Source: Sporothrix humicola (Eukaryota; Ascomycota; Sordariomycetes; Ophiostomatales; Ophiostomataceae). Taken from it: DNA of 64,000 bases. Both the position numbers and the translations under genes were made by a program. This document shows, in pieces, positions 1-13,268 of the stretch. Every line of letters begins with the position of its first letter. The first letter of the stretch is position 1. The notes beneath the pieces are model-generated. The model was not told the origin of the DNA. It searched no databases and was given only the letters and a program-made list of their open reading frames with translations. The stretch lies in contig WNYE01000020.1 in the NCBI GenBank assembly GCA_021396245.1, positions 186,001 through 250,000 on the forward strand. Reading direction: 5' to 3'.

Positions 1-712
1 AAGCTGGATAGGGCAAAAATGGCGGCCGTCTGCTCGCTAGGGTAAGGGGACGCAATAAAAGTGGAAGAAAATAAAACCACAACGTGACACGGGGAGAAAC
101 AAGGTAGAAAGTAATATCTCAATAAAAAAGAAAGTTGAAAATAGAAAACTGACAGACGAGAAAAGGACCTCTCCTGTCAAATGGTATCGCTTTATCCAAG
201 CCCACACCAGCCATCCATCATCCATCACATCAAACTCTCTGGTGCCCGAACCATTCGGCACTCAATATAAGAAAAGAAACCAAAACTTGCAGGCTTTCCG
301 CAGCCTGTCTAATATGAGGGAAAAGGTCGTCACTCACTTGCTCCTCCGCCCTCCGTAAATTTTCCAGGGTATGATCACTATCCCAACGCGCATAAATGAA
401 TACATAAAAGTCCAGAAAAAATCTTTGATAGCCAGAAGACAATAAATATGAATAAGTGCAAATTTAACGCCAAGGTAGGGTAAAATGGGGTGCCAGTATT
501 AAAGAAGAGCAAAATGAAAGACAAGATAAAAACCAGAACGATTTGGGCAACGCAGAATGCAAAGACGCTGGTACAAAACAATCTTATGCCCGGCAGTGCG
601 CAGACTTGTTCGCTGAGTATACCTTATATAGAAAATGATCAAACGCAAAATGTGACTAAAAAATGACCAAGAAAATGAAAGAGACAAACAAGTGCTTGCA
701 ATGCAGGCATTA
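1..712. other. 3' flank of the DUF2841 gene; nothing recognised
   Basis: AT-rich, A-rich on the plus strand. It holds only short overlapping open frames in several frames with no recognisable domain. It is probably the 3' untranslated region and downstream spacer of the minus-strand gene that ends at 713. Confidence 0.5.
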
Positions 713-3076
713 CTAGTGCAGTAGACCTCTATTTGGCGGTTCTGATTTCAGGCCATGCCCTGGTAAAGAACGCGAGTCTTGCGGTGCAAGCTGCATGGAA
801 TATGTGCCCTGTGGGTTGACGGCTCCGGGTGGTACATTGTTTTGGCGGAATAGGGCGTCGTGTGCAGCTGGCTCGTACGTATTTCGTGGCATTGGCTCAA
901 ATCCGTGGCCCATATAGCTGTGGTTCTGTGCAGGTAAGCCGACAGGGCCTTGCGGCACAAACGACCCGTGCTGATTGTGTTGAGCTTGTGGTTGAGTCTG
1001 AAGTTGGGTTTGCTGGGGTGTAAACGCGTACAATGGCGAGGCACTCGGTGCGTTTGAGCCTGGTTGCCACGTTTGGTATACGCCAGTTGATGTTGGTGTG
1101 CTATTGTATTCTGTCGTTGGACTGAAAATAGACGATCGTCTGCTCGTTTCGTGTGCGCTCGGAACCATCTGCTGCAATGCCACTCCGCCATGACTTTCGT
1201 TCATGGTTCCGTGATGATGATGACTGGGACTGTTGCTTACGGCGAGGCCACCGTTGTCAACGTAGCCGGTATGGTGATCACTGGCTCCCATGTCAGGATG
1301 CATAAGTTGGGTGGGAGGGTACGTTGGATGGTTTCGATGGGGTAGTTCACCCATGAAGGAATGTGCTGCGGAGGTTCCTGTAGCGGAGGGCAAGCCGTTT
1401 CCAGGACTGTGGTCACCACTGTGACTTGGAGTAGACGTATTGGCGGACAGCGGCGCACCAGAGGTCGGAGCTCGAGCTGGGGCTATCAGAGCACCCGGCA
1501 TCGTTCGACGGGGCGAGATTGTCACTGGACCACGCATCACATCTTGGTCTTCATCCTCCTTGATGGTCGCGGATTCGTCGTTCTCGGAGGTATAGTTGTC
1601 CGGGATCTTGTCTTCGCTCATAATGTACACGTTGGTGGTACCATCTGTAGCTGTGGTTAGTATGATTACAATAAAAGGGGGGTGTATCGGCAGTAGTCGT
1701 AAGAAGTGTCTTACCAATTTCGCCGTTTCTGAAGCGCTCCTCGTATTTAGCCAGGTGGAAGATCTCCTTCAAGTACGGCTTCTTCTTAATGTTGTTTGGT
1801 GCATCCTTATCAGTGAAGAAACTAGACAGCACCTCTGTTGTAGCCTCCTCAAGCTTGGCAACGTTGAGGTTGAGCTTCTGGATGTCTGGGTGCTGTTCAG
1901 CATTGGGCAGAACAATCATCCGGAGGATGTGCTTCAGAAGGTGAACCCGTTCTGTAATATATGCCGTTAGCACTAGTTCTCAAAAGGCTGCGTTCAGGGG
2001 CACTATTGACTAGAGTGTTGTTTTGCTTACCTTTCTTGTACAAGTGATCTGGCTCCTTATGACGGACTTTCTCGTCACGGGTCGTGCCCCAAGGCTTAGG
2101 CCACCAGTCAGGCGCTTTCTCGTCGCTTCCTGTATAAGGGTGCGTTGACTGCTTCTTGGGCTCGACAAGCTTGACCCATGCTTTGGCGATAAGCTTGCAA
2201 GCGGTCTGCTGGAGACCACGGAACCGTTGATCGTATACGTTCCAGATAACCTGTTCTTCGCTGATGCGCACGGGGATCTTAGTCGGCTGCGTCACACGAA
2301 TAGGGCGTTCATCGGCCATGTCGACAATGCGGCGAGATGTTGTGCCTCTGGCCCGCTTCCGGTTGCGGTAGATGTCCTCCTCAAGCTCATCCATGCCTTG
2401 GATCCGGCGGCGGTCGTATCCGGAACGACGTCCTTCGTACTCGAGCGGCTGCTGTCCAGGATGACTTTGTGATTGGCGAGAGCGGGATCGTGACTGTCCG
2501 TGGTGGTCCTCATACTGTGAGTCTGGGCCACCTAGCATATCGGACACTATTTCACGAGAGAAAAATTCAAACACGGTTAGTCATGTGGTCTTGGCTACCC
2601 GACCCAAGTCTGATTTATCTTGGTGCATTCCTCGACTTTACCTGAAGGTGATTGCCCAGTCGCACACCGCATCCAACGGTTCATGTCAAAAAATGTAGGA
2701 ATCTTTTCCTTGTATTCTGTCGGCCCAGAAAAGGTGACAGTCTCTCCATTGTCGAGAATGGCAGAAACAAAGTAGCACTGGGCTGGGATACGGCATTGCT
2801 CACGAAGAGCCCGCTCGATGCTCTGAAGGTAGGAAGACTTGTCAGCCAGGAGTGTATTTCATAGAGGCGGCAAGCACCCACAACACCTATTATTGCCGCC
2901 ATATCAATTATGTCACAGAAAGAAGAAAATGCTCTTACCATTGGCCGTGACATGTCATTGGTTGGGTCATGGTGCTGGTATCTGTTGCTGCTGCTGTTGC
3001 TATTGTTGCTGCTGCCATTGTCGACAAGTCGATCGGAGTGCCATTGAGGCTGTGGAAGATAGTAATCCCGGCCCAT
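713..3076 (-). CDS. YDR124W-like / DUF2841 helical-bundle protein
   Basis: Five exons on the minus strand: 3076-2939, 2822-2642, 2546-2031, 1951-1715 and 1650-713, giving about 669 residues. Every junction has GT-AG ends and the phases agree. The start is the ATG at 3076 (MGRDYYLPQPQW); the longer open frame upstream has no ATG. Residues about 185-357 form the conserved region: VRISEEQ...WNVYDQRFRGLQQ, then WWPKPWG, KVRHKEPDHLYKKERVHLL across the exon 3/4 junction, and a helical segment ending KYEERFRNGEI. This matches the fungal family around yeast YDR124W and the AFUB_07903-type proteins (DUF2841). The C-terminal 300 residues are low-complexity (H, Q, P, S, T) and look disordered. An Asn/Ser run lies in exon 1. 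The molecular function of the family is unknown to me. Introns are 116, 95, 79 and 64 nt. The last intron has two in-frame acceptors 6 nt apart. Exon calls are mine and unsupported by RNA. Confidence 0.85.
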
Positions 3077-6000
3077 GATTGTTCGTCCTGTCTGTTTGCG
3101 TTCTATCAAGAAACCACAAGAATCCAACCAGCGAAGCGAACTATCAGGATTTGCTGCTGCACCGGCATTCAGCAGTGAGGTTTGTCGGATTTGATTTTGA
3201 AGAAAGAAGAGAAAAAGAAGTCAGAACTGACGAGGTCGTTCCGCCGGCCAGTCTTATATCACCAAAAGCCTGGGTGATGTGGCTATCCCCGGCGTTTCTT
3301 TCTTCTGTTCGTATGCGTGTCTCTCCTTGACAAGAAATCTGTCGTTTTTGCTGAGTGTTGCAGGGAGCCTGGTTGGCGTAATCGTATTCTTACAGAAAAA
3401 GAAGTCTCAAATAAACAGTATATAGCCTGTAAAATGGGAAGGACGTATTGACAAGTCGTAGCTGAGGCAACAAAAGCGATGGTTTTGATTCAAAGGAGGC
3501 GTGTTGTCATGCAGCAGATATGTCATAAGCTCGTAAATCAGGCGGACGGGTTGTCGTCGGTGATCCCTTTTCTTTCGCTGCCCTGTCCTCGTTAGGGTTT
3601 CGCACCAGATGTCGTCGTTCAGAAGCAGCAAGACAGGCCTGGAAAATATGAAATCCCCGAGATATGACTGTAGTTGAAACGAGCTGGCATATGTCAGATT
3701 TGGCCGTTGAGAAAGGAAAGAGTAGAAACCCCTGGTAATTTGGTGGCGGAGAAAAACGGAGGCGAGAAACAAAGAAAAGGAAAGGGAAGAAAATGAAAAG
3801 ACGATGCATGCCAGGGGAGAAGATAAAAAATAAAGGACCAGAAAACTGGGAACTGGAGGAGGGCTGTCCGGGAGGGGGTGCAAACTCCAAATTAGGCCTC
3901 TTACCTTCGTTTATTGCACGCCGGAAAGGAGAAACCGCAACCGTTAGTGGCCGATGCGGCTTTTGTTTGCGAGAAATTAAAGAAGAGATGTGGGCAATGT
4001 CTCTGGAGACGTTGCGCAAAGGTAACGGAGAGCAGAGATGCAGTGTCCCGTTGGCGATGTCGAAAGCAAGCGCACAACGAATCACGTTGCAAGCGGACGA
4101 CTTGTAGCCGATCGTGTCGTGTAAACTTTCTGACAAAGCTACCCAGAAAGTCTGCGGCGTGGATGTGCACAGAGACGCCCGTACAACAAAAATAGATGAG
4201 CGAAGAGGACGGTCGTGAGTGTCAATGAGCACTGGAATGAAGACGGGAGCCCGTTTTCCTGTGGCGAGACTGCGTGTCGTACACGCAATATAGTAGGACC
4301 AGACGAGTATCAGGTGTGGAAATCGTTTCGGTTATCTTTCGGAAGATGAGAAGATGCAAATAATGCGTTACTGGATATTGGTCAGAGGCGTGCAAAGACG
4401 GATATGACAACAAATCGACAGCTGAAGCAATTGTTTGTTCAAAAAGATGCAAAAAACCAGGAAGTTTTGACTAGCAGAAAACTTCGTAGGGCGAAAGGGG
4501 CTGTAGGAGGTATATGATCAGTCTCTGCAGCCTGCGGCATTGGGGTGGATCAAATCTACGATGTACTCATAGATTGTAGCCTTCAAAACGGGGGTCAAAC
4601 GACAACAGAGGGAAATGGAGGGGGTGGGGTGTGCAATATGACGGGGCCAAGGTAGTAGCCTCGCACAGTTTGACTCTGGTTGAGTGGCCGTGGAATAATA
4701 AAAAATTGATAATGACACTGGGAGGAGGGAAAGAACAAAACAAAACTTAGAATACTGTGTTTTCTGTACCCTTGTTGGACGCTGTGAGACATCAGGGAGG
4801 CAATAACGAGGCAGGAAGGAGAAGCGCGTTGCTTGCACAACTCCGTGCTGGTACACAGCACTGCGGCTTCTCTCCACTGACGTTACCTGGGTTCTCGCCG
4901 TCTCGTGGGTTTTTTTCCTGTCCCTCGATGAGAGGCGAGAGAGCAGATGTGGAAAGAAAGGCAAGACAGGTGGGGGCTTCTTACTCAACCGACGGCCAGG
5001 CAGTTTATGTTTATTTTGGAGGACGGATGAGTGGGCTCGACCCGAGGCCTGGCCCCTTCACCCTACAGCTCAGCTGAGAGCAAAACGAACAAAGGTAGGG
5101 GTAGCGACAGCAGCATACAGGGTATGGTGAAGGTGAACAGAAAGGGGGTGGCGAGGGGTGGGAGGGGGGAGAAACTAAGGATTTGGTATGGGTTCCCCAG
5201 AAGACCTGACTGCCAACTAGGTCATGAGTGTTCAGATATGCTGGATGGAAGACGAGAGTATGCAGGCAGACAAATGAGATCAAGAGAAGACGCAGCAGGA
5301 CACATGAGGATACGAGTGGGCGAGGCAATGTAGACGCAGTGAGGGATACACAGACAGTGCCTCTGCATGCGTACGGTGTACGCTTCCAGCCTCATAGGTG
5401 TATGGATGAGCTCGCTCATGTGTACAATACGTGCAGATGTACAGAAAGGTGCAGGTGGGAGCCATCATGAAGATGCAACGAGGCAAGAAACAGAAAAGGG
5501 CAGAGAGCGGTACAAAGCGGCAGATGGATTGGTGTGGTATGGGAACGGGCGGGAAGATATAAAGAAACGGAGCACAAATCATAAGAAGTGAGAACTGAGA
5601 ACTGACCTGGTGAGGAGAACGATGCAGCGCAATGGGACGAGGAACGGAAAGAGAAGAACGAGACGTCTACCGCCGACAGGAAAGTAAGGCGTATCAATGG
5701 GGAAAGCGAGTTAGACAAGCGAAAGAGCTTCTGCACGGAGAAGAGGCGATTTTCTGTGCGAGAAAAATATCAAATGTGGCTCGTGATGTCAGTCGTGATA
5801 ATCAGAATATTTGGTGTTGGTGAACGCCTGTCCGTTTTCGTATAATGTATTCGTTCACAGGTGTGTCTTTACACCGGCTACGTTGATCGAATATGTCCTT
5901 CCGTTGTTCGCCGCAGTTGCTGACGTTGTCGTCGTACGTCAAGTTGTCGTGTCGTCGTGCCGTGTGGCTGAGATGAAAGAAGAAATGCTTAAGGATTCTC

Positions 6001-9000
6001 AACGGCGGACCCAAAGCCCACGTCCTCGTATCACGTCGCAGGCCGGCGCAGTTAAATTGAGCGTAGCTATGGTAGATGCCGAGAAGAAGGATATGGGTAG
6101 GGAAAACGCCCGTGCCCAAGCGTGACCTGGCGGGATGAGGCACAGATGCGAAATGCTCGGTGAGTATATCGTTGTTGACGATGGCAAGAAGTGGTGGCCG
6201 GACGTCGGTCTCTGAAGAAAAAAAGGGGAGAAGGGAGGATGTAAAGCTTGAACAGGGCGCGGGCAAAACGAGTAAGCAGAAAGAGGCTAATTGAACCAGT
6301 CAAACCCAGTGTCGAACAGAGCATGTGGTTGACGAACGTCTGCCCCCGATGAGATAAGAGAGAAGGTCAAGTTCCCTGGACCAGATGCGGAGGGAAATGG
6401 GCAGAAGCGTCAGTGGAGAGGAGTAAAGAGCAGAAAGAAAGACGGCAGCCCTGTGGACGAGACCCAACAGCAGGCGTAGATAGCCAAGCCAAACCAGGCC
6501 GAAGGAGAACGAGACAAAGTCGAACAACAGACGATGCACGAGAAAGAAGGGTGTGGTCAAACAGAAGAGATTCCAGGCAAAGCACTGGAGGAGCTGAAAA
6601 TGGCGGCCAAGGAGCTAACAACGAGAAGGAGGTGAGAGTCGGTCTCCCCTGTTCGTTCCTATCGTTTGCTTGTCGTTGACTCTTGTTTGGCGTGCATCGT
6701 GCAGAGATATCTTTGTTCCCGGGCAAGACAGCGGGAGAAACGAGCGCTGAATGCTCGACAAATCCAATCATTCAAACAGGGAGAGTACGACATACTGGTG
6801 CACTCACTGGTCCTGTCCTGCAGATACGCCATGCTGAAAAGAAGACTGTCTGACCAGGGGGGAACCTCGCTCTCCCCCCTTCTCTCTCTTTTTCTCTGTC
6901 CCCTCACCCCCTTCAGCGACCCCTGTTGGATGGATGTCCACCCACACCCCTCCTCTCCACCCCTCCACCCTCCAGCGCTTCCGTCTTTTGAGCTCCACCG
7001 CCTCAAGCACACGATGCATGCACGAGTGAGAGAGACTGAAAAAGAAAGTGAGAGCAGCAAAGAAAGGGAAAAGGCCGAGGAGGGTTTGCCGTCAGGTTTT
7101 CTCGTGGTAGCCGATTCAGCCCTCCATTAGTAAAGCACGCCGTTTCTGCTCTCCATCCCGTATAAAACCGGCCTGCAATAAGGATATGATGCCACGAAAG
7201 ACGCCGCCCTTTCCTGGATGCGAGGCGGGTGCGTCTTCGGACTCTGTTACAGAGTTTGAGGGCACCGGCGTCTTGCTCCTTGCGTCCGCTGGCCGGTGCT
7301 GATCGTCCGTCTTGTGCGAGTTGTGCGAGTTGTGCTGGCTAGCGAAGGCTTTTAACGGCCTTTTTCCACTTGCTCCCAGCTTGGCGCTGCCGTCTCTTTG
7401 GGAGAGAGATTGCAGTCGGTAAAAAGAGGGGAGAGGGCGATGAAGAAGTCGAGTTCTCCCTGGAAAGTTTGTACAAAGTGCGAGCAAGGAAACACGAAGG
7501 ATGCTCGCCCACGACAGAATGCGAATAGTTTGGAAAGAAGCTCGATGGGAAGGCGCCACCATACTGTATTCTGCCTGGCTCGATTGTGCCTTCCTGGGCC
7601 GGCGGGCTGGGTATTACGGAAGGCGCAATGTTAGATTTGTTTCTTATTTTATTCTATCCTATCGCTCTTTCCTGCTGTCTGTTCGCTCGCACTCCATCCG
7701 GTCGCGCTTTCCAGACATATTCCACAGTGTTTTTGTAATACACAAATAGCAAGTGTGGAATGCCGTTCAAAACTTCTTCTAGCTGTCTGCCAGGACATTT
7801 GTTCGTCGTCGTTGGCCAAAGCCAAGGCCAGCCATCCCTGAGCTGGATGCCGCACGTTCTGCACTAAACCAAAACTCTGACCTGTCAGTTGAGACGGCCG
7901 ACGGGCGCGACGGGCGGGAGCGAATGGGGCGTTGGTCAGGTTCCAACGCATTACAGGTATTACCGTCGCAATAGCGCCATGGGAAGGCACGGAGCAAGTG
8001 GGCAATAGCGGGCACGAAGAGTGGGTATTGCCCGTGTGTCTTGAGAGTGCGCTAAGGTGTGAAAAGTCGACACTTTGCAAGGAAAGAGCGAGAGGCAGAC
8101 GGCCAGAAAGGCAGAGAGGACATTAGGCGAAACCGCTGAAGGAGAAGGCACCAACTCCGTGGTATTTTACAAATAGAAAAAAGGCAGTCACAAACGAACG
8201 AAGTAACGAAACAACGCATGTCAACAACCACACTAAGACCGCGGAGCGTGGCTGGCAGGAAAGAGCGGGCGAGGACGTGGGGACGAAGAAACAGAAAGAA
8301 CAAAGAAGGCGAAAAAAGAAAGAGGCCGAACTACTCGTGGGTGGGAAGGAGCAAATCGCGAGTGTGTTGTCCAAATAGGAAGTATTCCTCAAGGCACCGG
8401 CTGTGTTTTGTGCACAAATGACGGTGCTCTAAAGGAAGGAGCAACAGGGCAATGGGATACAAATTCTGCAATGGCGTCTGCACCGGCGCCGTCTTCTGCA
8501 ACAAACACATCAGCAGTATCTCTGTCTTCCAGCCTCCAGCATGCACTTGCCTTCTTCGTAACAGTGAATTGGCGAGTATTCTAGACCACCGAGACCGCGT
8601 CGCCGTGATTATCGTTATTTGCATGTAGAAATGGTCTTTCTCTGTGACTTCTATCCCAATTAAATTGTTGAAACGACCAGTCGCTCTTTCTTCGGATTTG
8701 CCCACTGCCCATTGCGCCTTCCTCACTTGAGCATCGAAGGTGTTGCCCACACTTTCCTTTCTTTTGGTTCGGCTTGGCTGCTCTTTCCCAGGTTGCAGCG
8801 CGTGGCCTGGCCCTTTTCACAACAACCCCTGTTCAACCCGGACCCCTGCACCACCCTTCATCCAACCTCCTCCACCTCTCCCTCATCCAAGACAAAACAG
8901 CTGCTAGTCCACCCAATCAATCCTCAGCAACGATTCGCCTTCTTTGTGCTCTCAGCTCAGTGGTCTCTGTCAAGGCGTCTGGGACAGCATTTCCTTTCTT

Positions 9001-12000
9001 TTTTGCACTTGCTGTCTCTCGCGGATGGGCTTCCGCCGCAAGCGAACCGGGTCCGTCATAGGTCCCAGTGCCGTTAGCAGCAGAACCAGCAGAAGCGAAT
9101 GCCAAAGCAAATCCTCGGTATTATCAGCCTGCACCAAACGAACAAGAGGGAAAGGGCAAAGCCGGCCCTGGCTGACGTCGATTCGCAAATGATCCGATTG
9201 ACATGGCCATCGCCCCTCCCACACTTCTTTTCTTATGCCTTCTTGCTTCCTGACCCCCTCCCCATATTATAGGGTTGCGAGGCTGCGGTGGGAAGGTCAA
9301 CAAGGAACGATCGTCGATAGTCAAACTTGCGAGGGAAACAGTGAGATGTGACGAGTGACAGGAACAGCGATGTGCCTGAGCCTACCCAGAAGGCAACCCG
9401 ACAAAGGCCAGCGATGTTTTCCAGACAGTCGGTAAGAGAGCACACCACACATGCAACAAACGGGCGGAATCACGCACCGCTCGCCTTGTGGGACGCGCCG
9501 TGGAGTGAGAAAGGGGAAAGAGCATGGACCACACCACTAACGAAAAAAAAGTTGTGCACACAGACAAAGAAGAGACAAAAGCACACACAGGCCAAAATGA
9601 TCAAATCTTGGTGACCCCAGCTTCTGCCTCCCCTGGCCCTTGCTCCCTGTCCCTGGTTCGCGACCTGGCAAGGGCACTTTGGCGGTCCAGTCCTGCTGTG
9701 TCTGCTCGCCGGTTGAAAATCTCACACGGGCGCTTTCTGGCTAGCGTCCTTCGGCCTTTCACCATCTCTGGCATAGCGGCGGCTTCTCAGGCCCCTTTCA
9801 TTGGAGATAGGAGAGAAGAAACACTCTGCTGGGGCAGATCTTCGCGACGGTATCCCGTCGTCCTCAGGTCCTCAGGCTTGCCAGAGCAAAAACTGCGTGT
9901 CACACTTTTGTCAAAGCCGGTCATTGACATACTTAAAATGGCAGATACGGAAAGCTTGCCCGGGACAAAAACAATACACATTAGTTGCCAGTAAGTGCCA
10001 GCTGTGCTTCTATGCCACATCCGCCACAGACATATAAGTATTCCTTACAATGAATGTTCAGGCATAAGGTCATCTTATCAACAGACTGGCAGTTCTCAAA
10101 ATGAAAAGAAAGACGGAGTCTTCCGTGCGCCCAAGTTAACAATACGAATAGTACGCACAATTCTTTCCAGACTATCCAAGTCGTCACTGGGCAGCATAAC
10201 ACATCAAGAATACGTGCCACGCCTTGTCCATTTGACAATACATCATCGTATGCAACGTATGAAAGCCAGAGCTGTCAGCCAAACAATAAGATTCAAAGCG
10301 ACTACTTATATATATACGTCGTACGCCAACCATCTGCTGAGATACGAAAGCATATATTCCACGATGACCATACCGAGCCCTCAACCTCACCTCTTGGCCC
10401 CGGATAAATCACAAAATGACACTGAAAACGCGGCATGGTATTCCAGAAGGGAAACCCGGGTTCGGAGGGCTGTGCGTGCAGTTCCTCCTCTCCAGTGCAG
10501 CCGAAAGACGCAAGGGGCTGGGACATTGCTCCACTTGCCTGTCCATCCCTTCCCAAGCTGTTGGTTTCCCGTGTCCCAGAACACTGAAGCGGCCGAGAAA
10601 GGGTGCCAAGGCACCCAAATAACGACATTCTCATCGTGCTCAGTCAGAAGGAAACGGGACTACGGAGTACTTGTGCGAGTATGAGACCCAGGGTCAAGAT
10701 ACGGCGCAGATATTTAGTCGATATTTTCAAGCACATCGAATTTGTCCAATTGGCAATATGACCGGTTCCTTTTGCTCCTGCCTCCACACACAATGGCAGA
10801 CCGTGTCTTGAAACGGAACGGTTCGGTGCGGGAAAAGTGGGCAGAACAAGCATAGCATGAGGGCAGCGACCGAGATGCGCATGTGCTGAGTACGACGTAT
10901 CTCTATTGACAGAGATATGACTACCGGTGCAATGAAGACAGAACAACTGCGCTACCTATCCACCGTTGCAAGAAAGATACCACACGCAGAACGGGAGGAT
11001 TGACAATCAGCAGATCGCCAAGAGAAGAAACCAGCTCAACCGGGCAACATACAACATGCAGCAACACACAACAACGCACCGGCAAGAGAAAAACTCTGGC
11101 GCAGGCACAAAAATAAATTGGCAAAAGAAAACAGAAAAGGAAGTGTGTTGAGACAAACGAGAAGCGAAAAGCACGATCCGGCACTCAGCATTTTGCCATC
11201 AGTGATCGCTTCAGAAACCACAAGAAAAAGAAAAGAAAGACGCCCAAAACCTACAACACCTTTCACTCCTGGTTTATCGCCACTTTCTTTCTCTCCATCT
11301 CACTTGCAAGAACGTGGCCGCCGCAATATGTTGCCAGGTTGCCTGAAGATTGTGCCTAGAAAAAGAAAATAAAGGAGTCGGGGGAGAAAACAAGCACAGC
11401 AAGGATGCTGGTAGCCAATCCACGGTCCGAATGGCACGAAAAGCAGGCAAAGGTGAGCCCTGCGTGGCGCTGTGGACCTCAGGATGGCGTGTTCTTTGAC
11501 CTTTTTCGTTTCTCGCTCCTCTCTTTCTTCTTTTCTTTTCTTTTTTTGCTTCATTTTTATTTCTTTTTCTTTTTTTTCCTTTCCGCGCGTGTTGCGCGGT
11601 GGATTTCTCCACCATGAGCCAGTGCTCCATATTGTTTGATTCTTTTGATTTTATTTGCTAAGAAAACAACTAGGCCTGGCTACCCTTGTTGGCAGAGTAG
11701 GGATCAGCAAGGCATTTTGCGTGGGGGTCATGCATACTATACAACCTTCTTCCGTTCCCTTTTCTCGCACTCTTTCAGCCATCCTGCCGTCTTTCGTCTC
11801 GCCAGCCCGTGCGGTCAGAGAACATTGGGGTTGGGGTTGACTGCCCTCTCATTCGTTCTATGCGATTCATTCCATTTTCCTGCAAGCCCTGGTCAATACC
11901 ACAGTATTTCGTTGCTGCCAAAACAACTTTCTTTCTCTTTGCCTTACCTTCTGTTTCTTATTGTTACCCCTGGTGCTATTTTCAGCCCCCAATTAAAGTA

Positions 12001-12715
12001 TTGCCACAGTTCGGCCGATATGCTATCGCGTGCAGCCTTGACACAGATATCTAGACCGCGATATATAGCTTTTATTTGACCAGGCCCAATCGGCATTCGA
12101 GAGCCGGCAAGAAAGAAAGCAGAACAGAAGACACGATTGACGAACCATCCAGGAACGTGACCAGCAGCAGCTTCTCTGTTGATCTCAAGGTCATCGTCTC
12201 CAGCTGGCCGAGAGGAAAGTGCAGTGCTCCTCCTCGGTCTCGGTCTCGGCGTTGCCTTTCTGAAGCACATCGCTCACCGTATCTTTGCTACAAGCGATCC
12301 AATGTCAGACGAATGGAGAAGTGCAAAAATACCAACTAGGACGGCAAAGCACACAAAAGACACAGGAAATTGCCGTCGGTGTGGGCTCGAGCCCGTTGGT
12401 TTCTCTCTCGCTTTTTTGTCCTTTCGAGTACGACATAGAACGAATGGGGCAATTTGACACTGGCTCGACTGGGTCCTCCGGGGCTCTCGCTACGGGCCAT
12501 GGCATCATTGATTTTTCCGTTATTTCGCGTCAACAAAGCCGTCAATCCTTCTCCACGCGATACCCCACGGCCCATGGTGTATCTCATTCATGTCTTTGCA
12601 CGGCCACTGAGCGTCGCAATATTACGGTGCATTGAGACCGTTGAGAAATCAAATGAAGTGGCACCAAGAGAAAACCAACGGCAGCTTGTCATATCTCGTT
12701 CCGCCCCCCCTCCCT

Positions 12716-12750
12716 GGCTTTGGCTTTGGCTTTGGCTTTGGCTTTGGCAC
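12716..12750. repeat. (TTTGGC)n hexanucleotide microsatellite
   Basis: About five perfect tandem copies of a CTTTGG hexamer inside the gene-free tract. If read as protein it would give alternating Trp-Leu, which argues against coding. Confidence 0.85.
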
Positions 12751-13239
12751 CTCCGTTCTCGCCGCTCCATCATATCAAGTATGATAGCGAGCACATATGT
12801 ACGTTCGCCGTACAGAACCGTGCAAAATTTGATGGTCGGCGTCAAGCTCAAATCGTGTAAGTCAGGTACTTTTGGCAAAACTACCGTGCGTGTGGTCGCG
12901 ATTTCTGGCCCACCCAGACAATCCCAATGTATGGTTGTGCTTTTTTACAGACAGTTCCGAATTGGGGGGATTTTGGGCCACTTGGGCCCATTCTCATGTT
13001 CTCAGCCTGCCAGCTTCCCCCCACGAAGCATCTTACTCGCCCTTTCGTGCATACAACATTCCAAAGAAGACATTGAAAGGTCTTATTGACGCCTTGGTCG
13101 CTTCCCGAGACATGCCCGATGATCGACTCTTGAGCACATGTTCGGCATGAGAGAGCCAGCTCGACATGTTCCTTTATTCCGTGGCTGTTCGACCGCTGGT
13201 TGGCAAATGCATGACAATTCTCGGCATATGGACCTGTTG

Positions 13240-13268
13240 TTCACATCCACATCCACATCCACATACAT
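13240..13268. repeat. (CACATC)n hexanucleotide microsatellite
   Basis: Four copies of CACATC, the last one degenerate (CACATA). Located in the gene-free tract. Confidence 0.8.
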
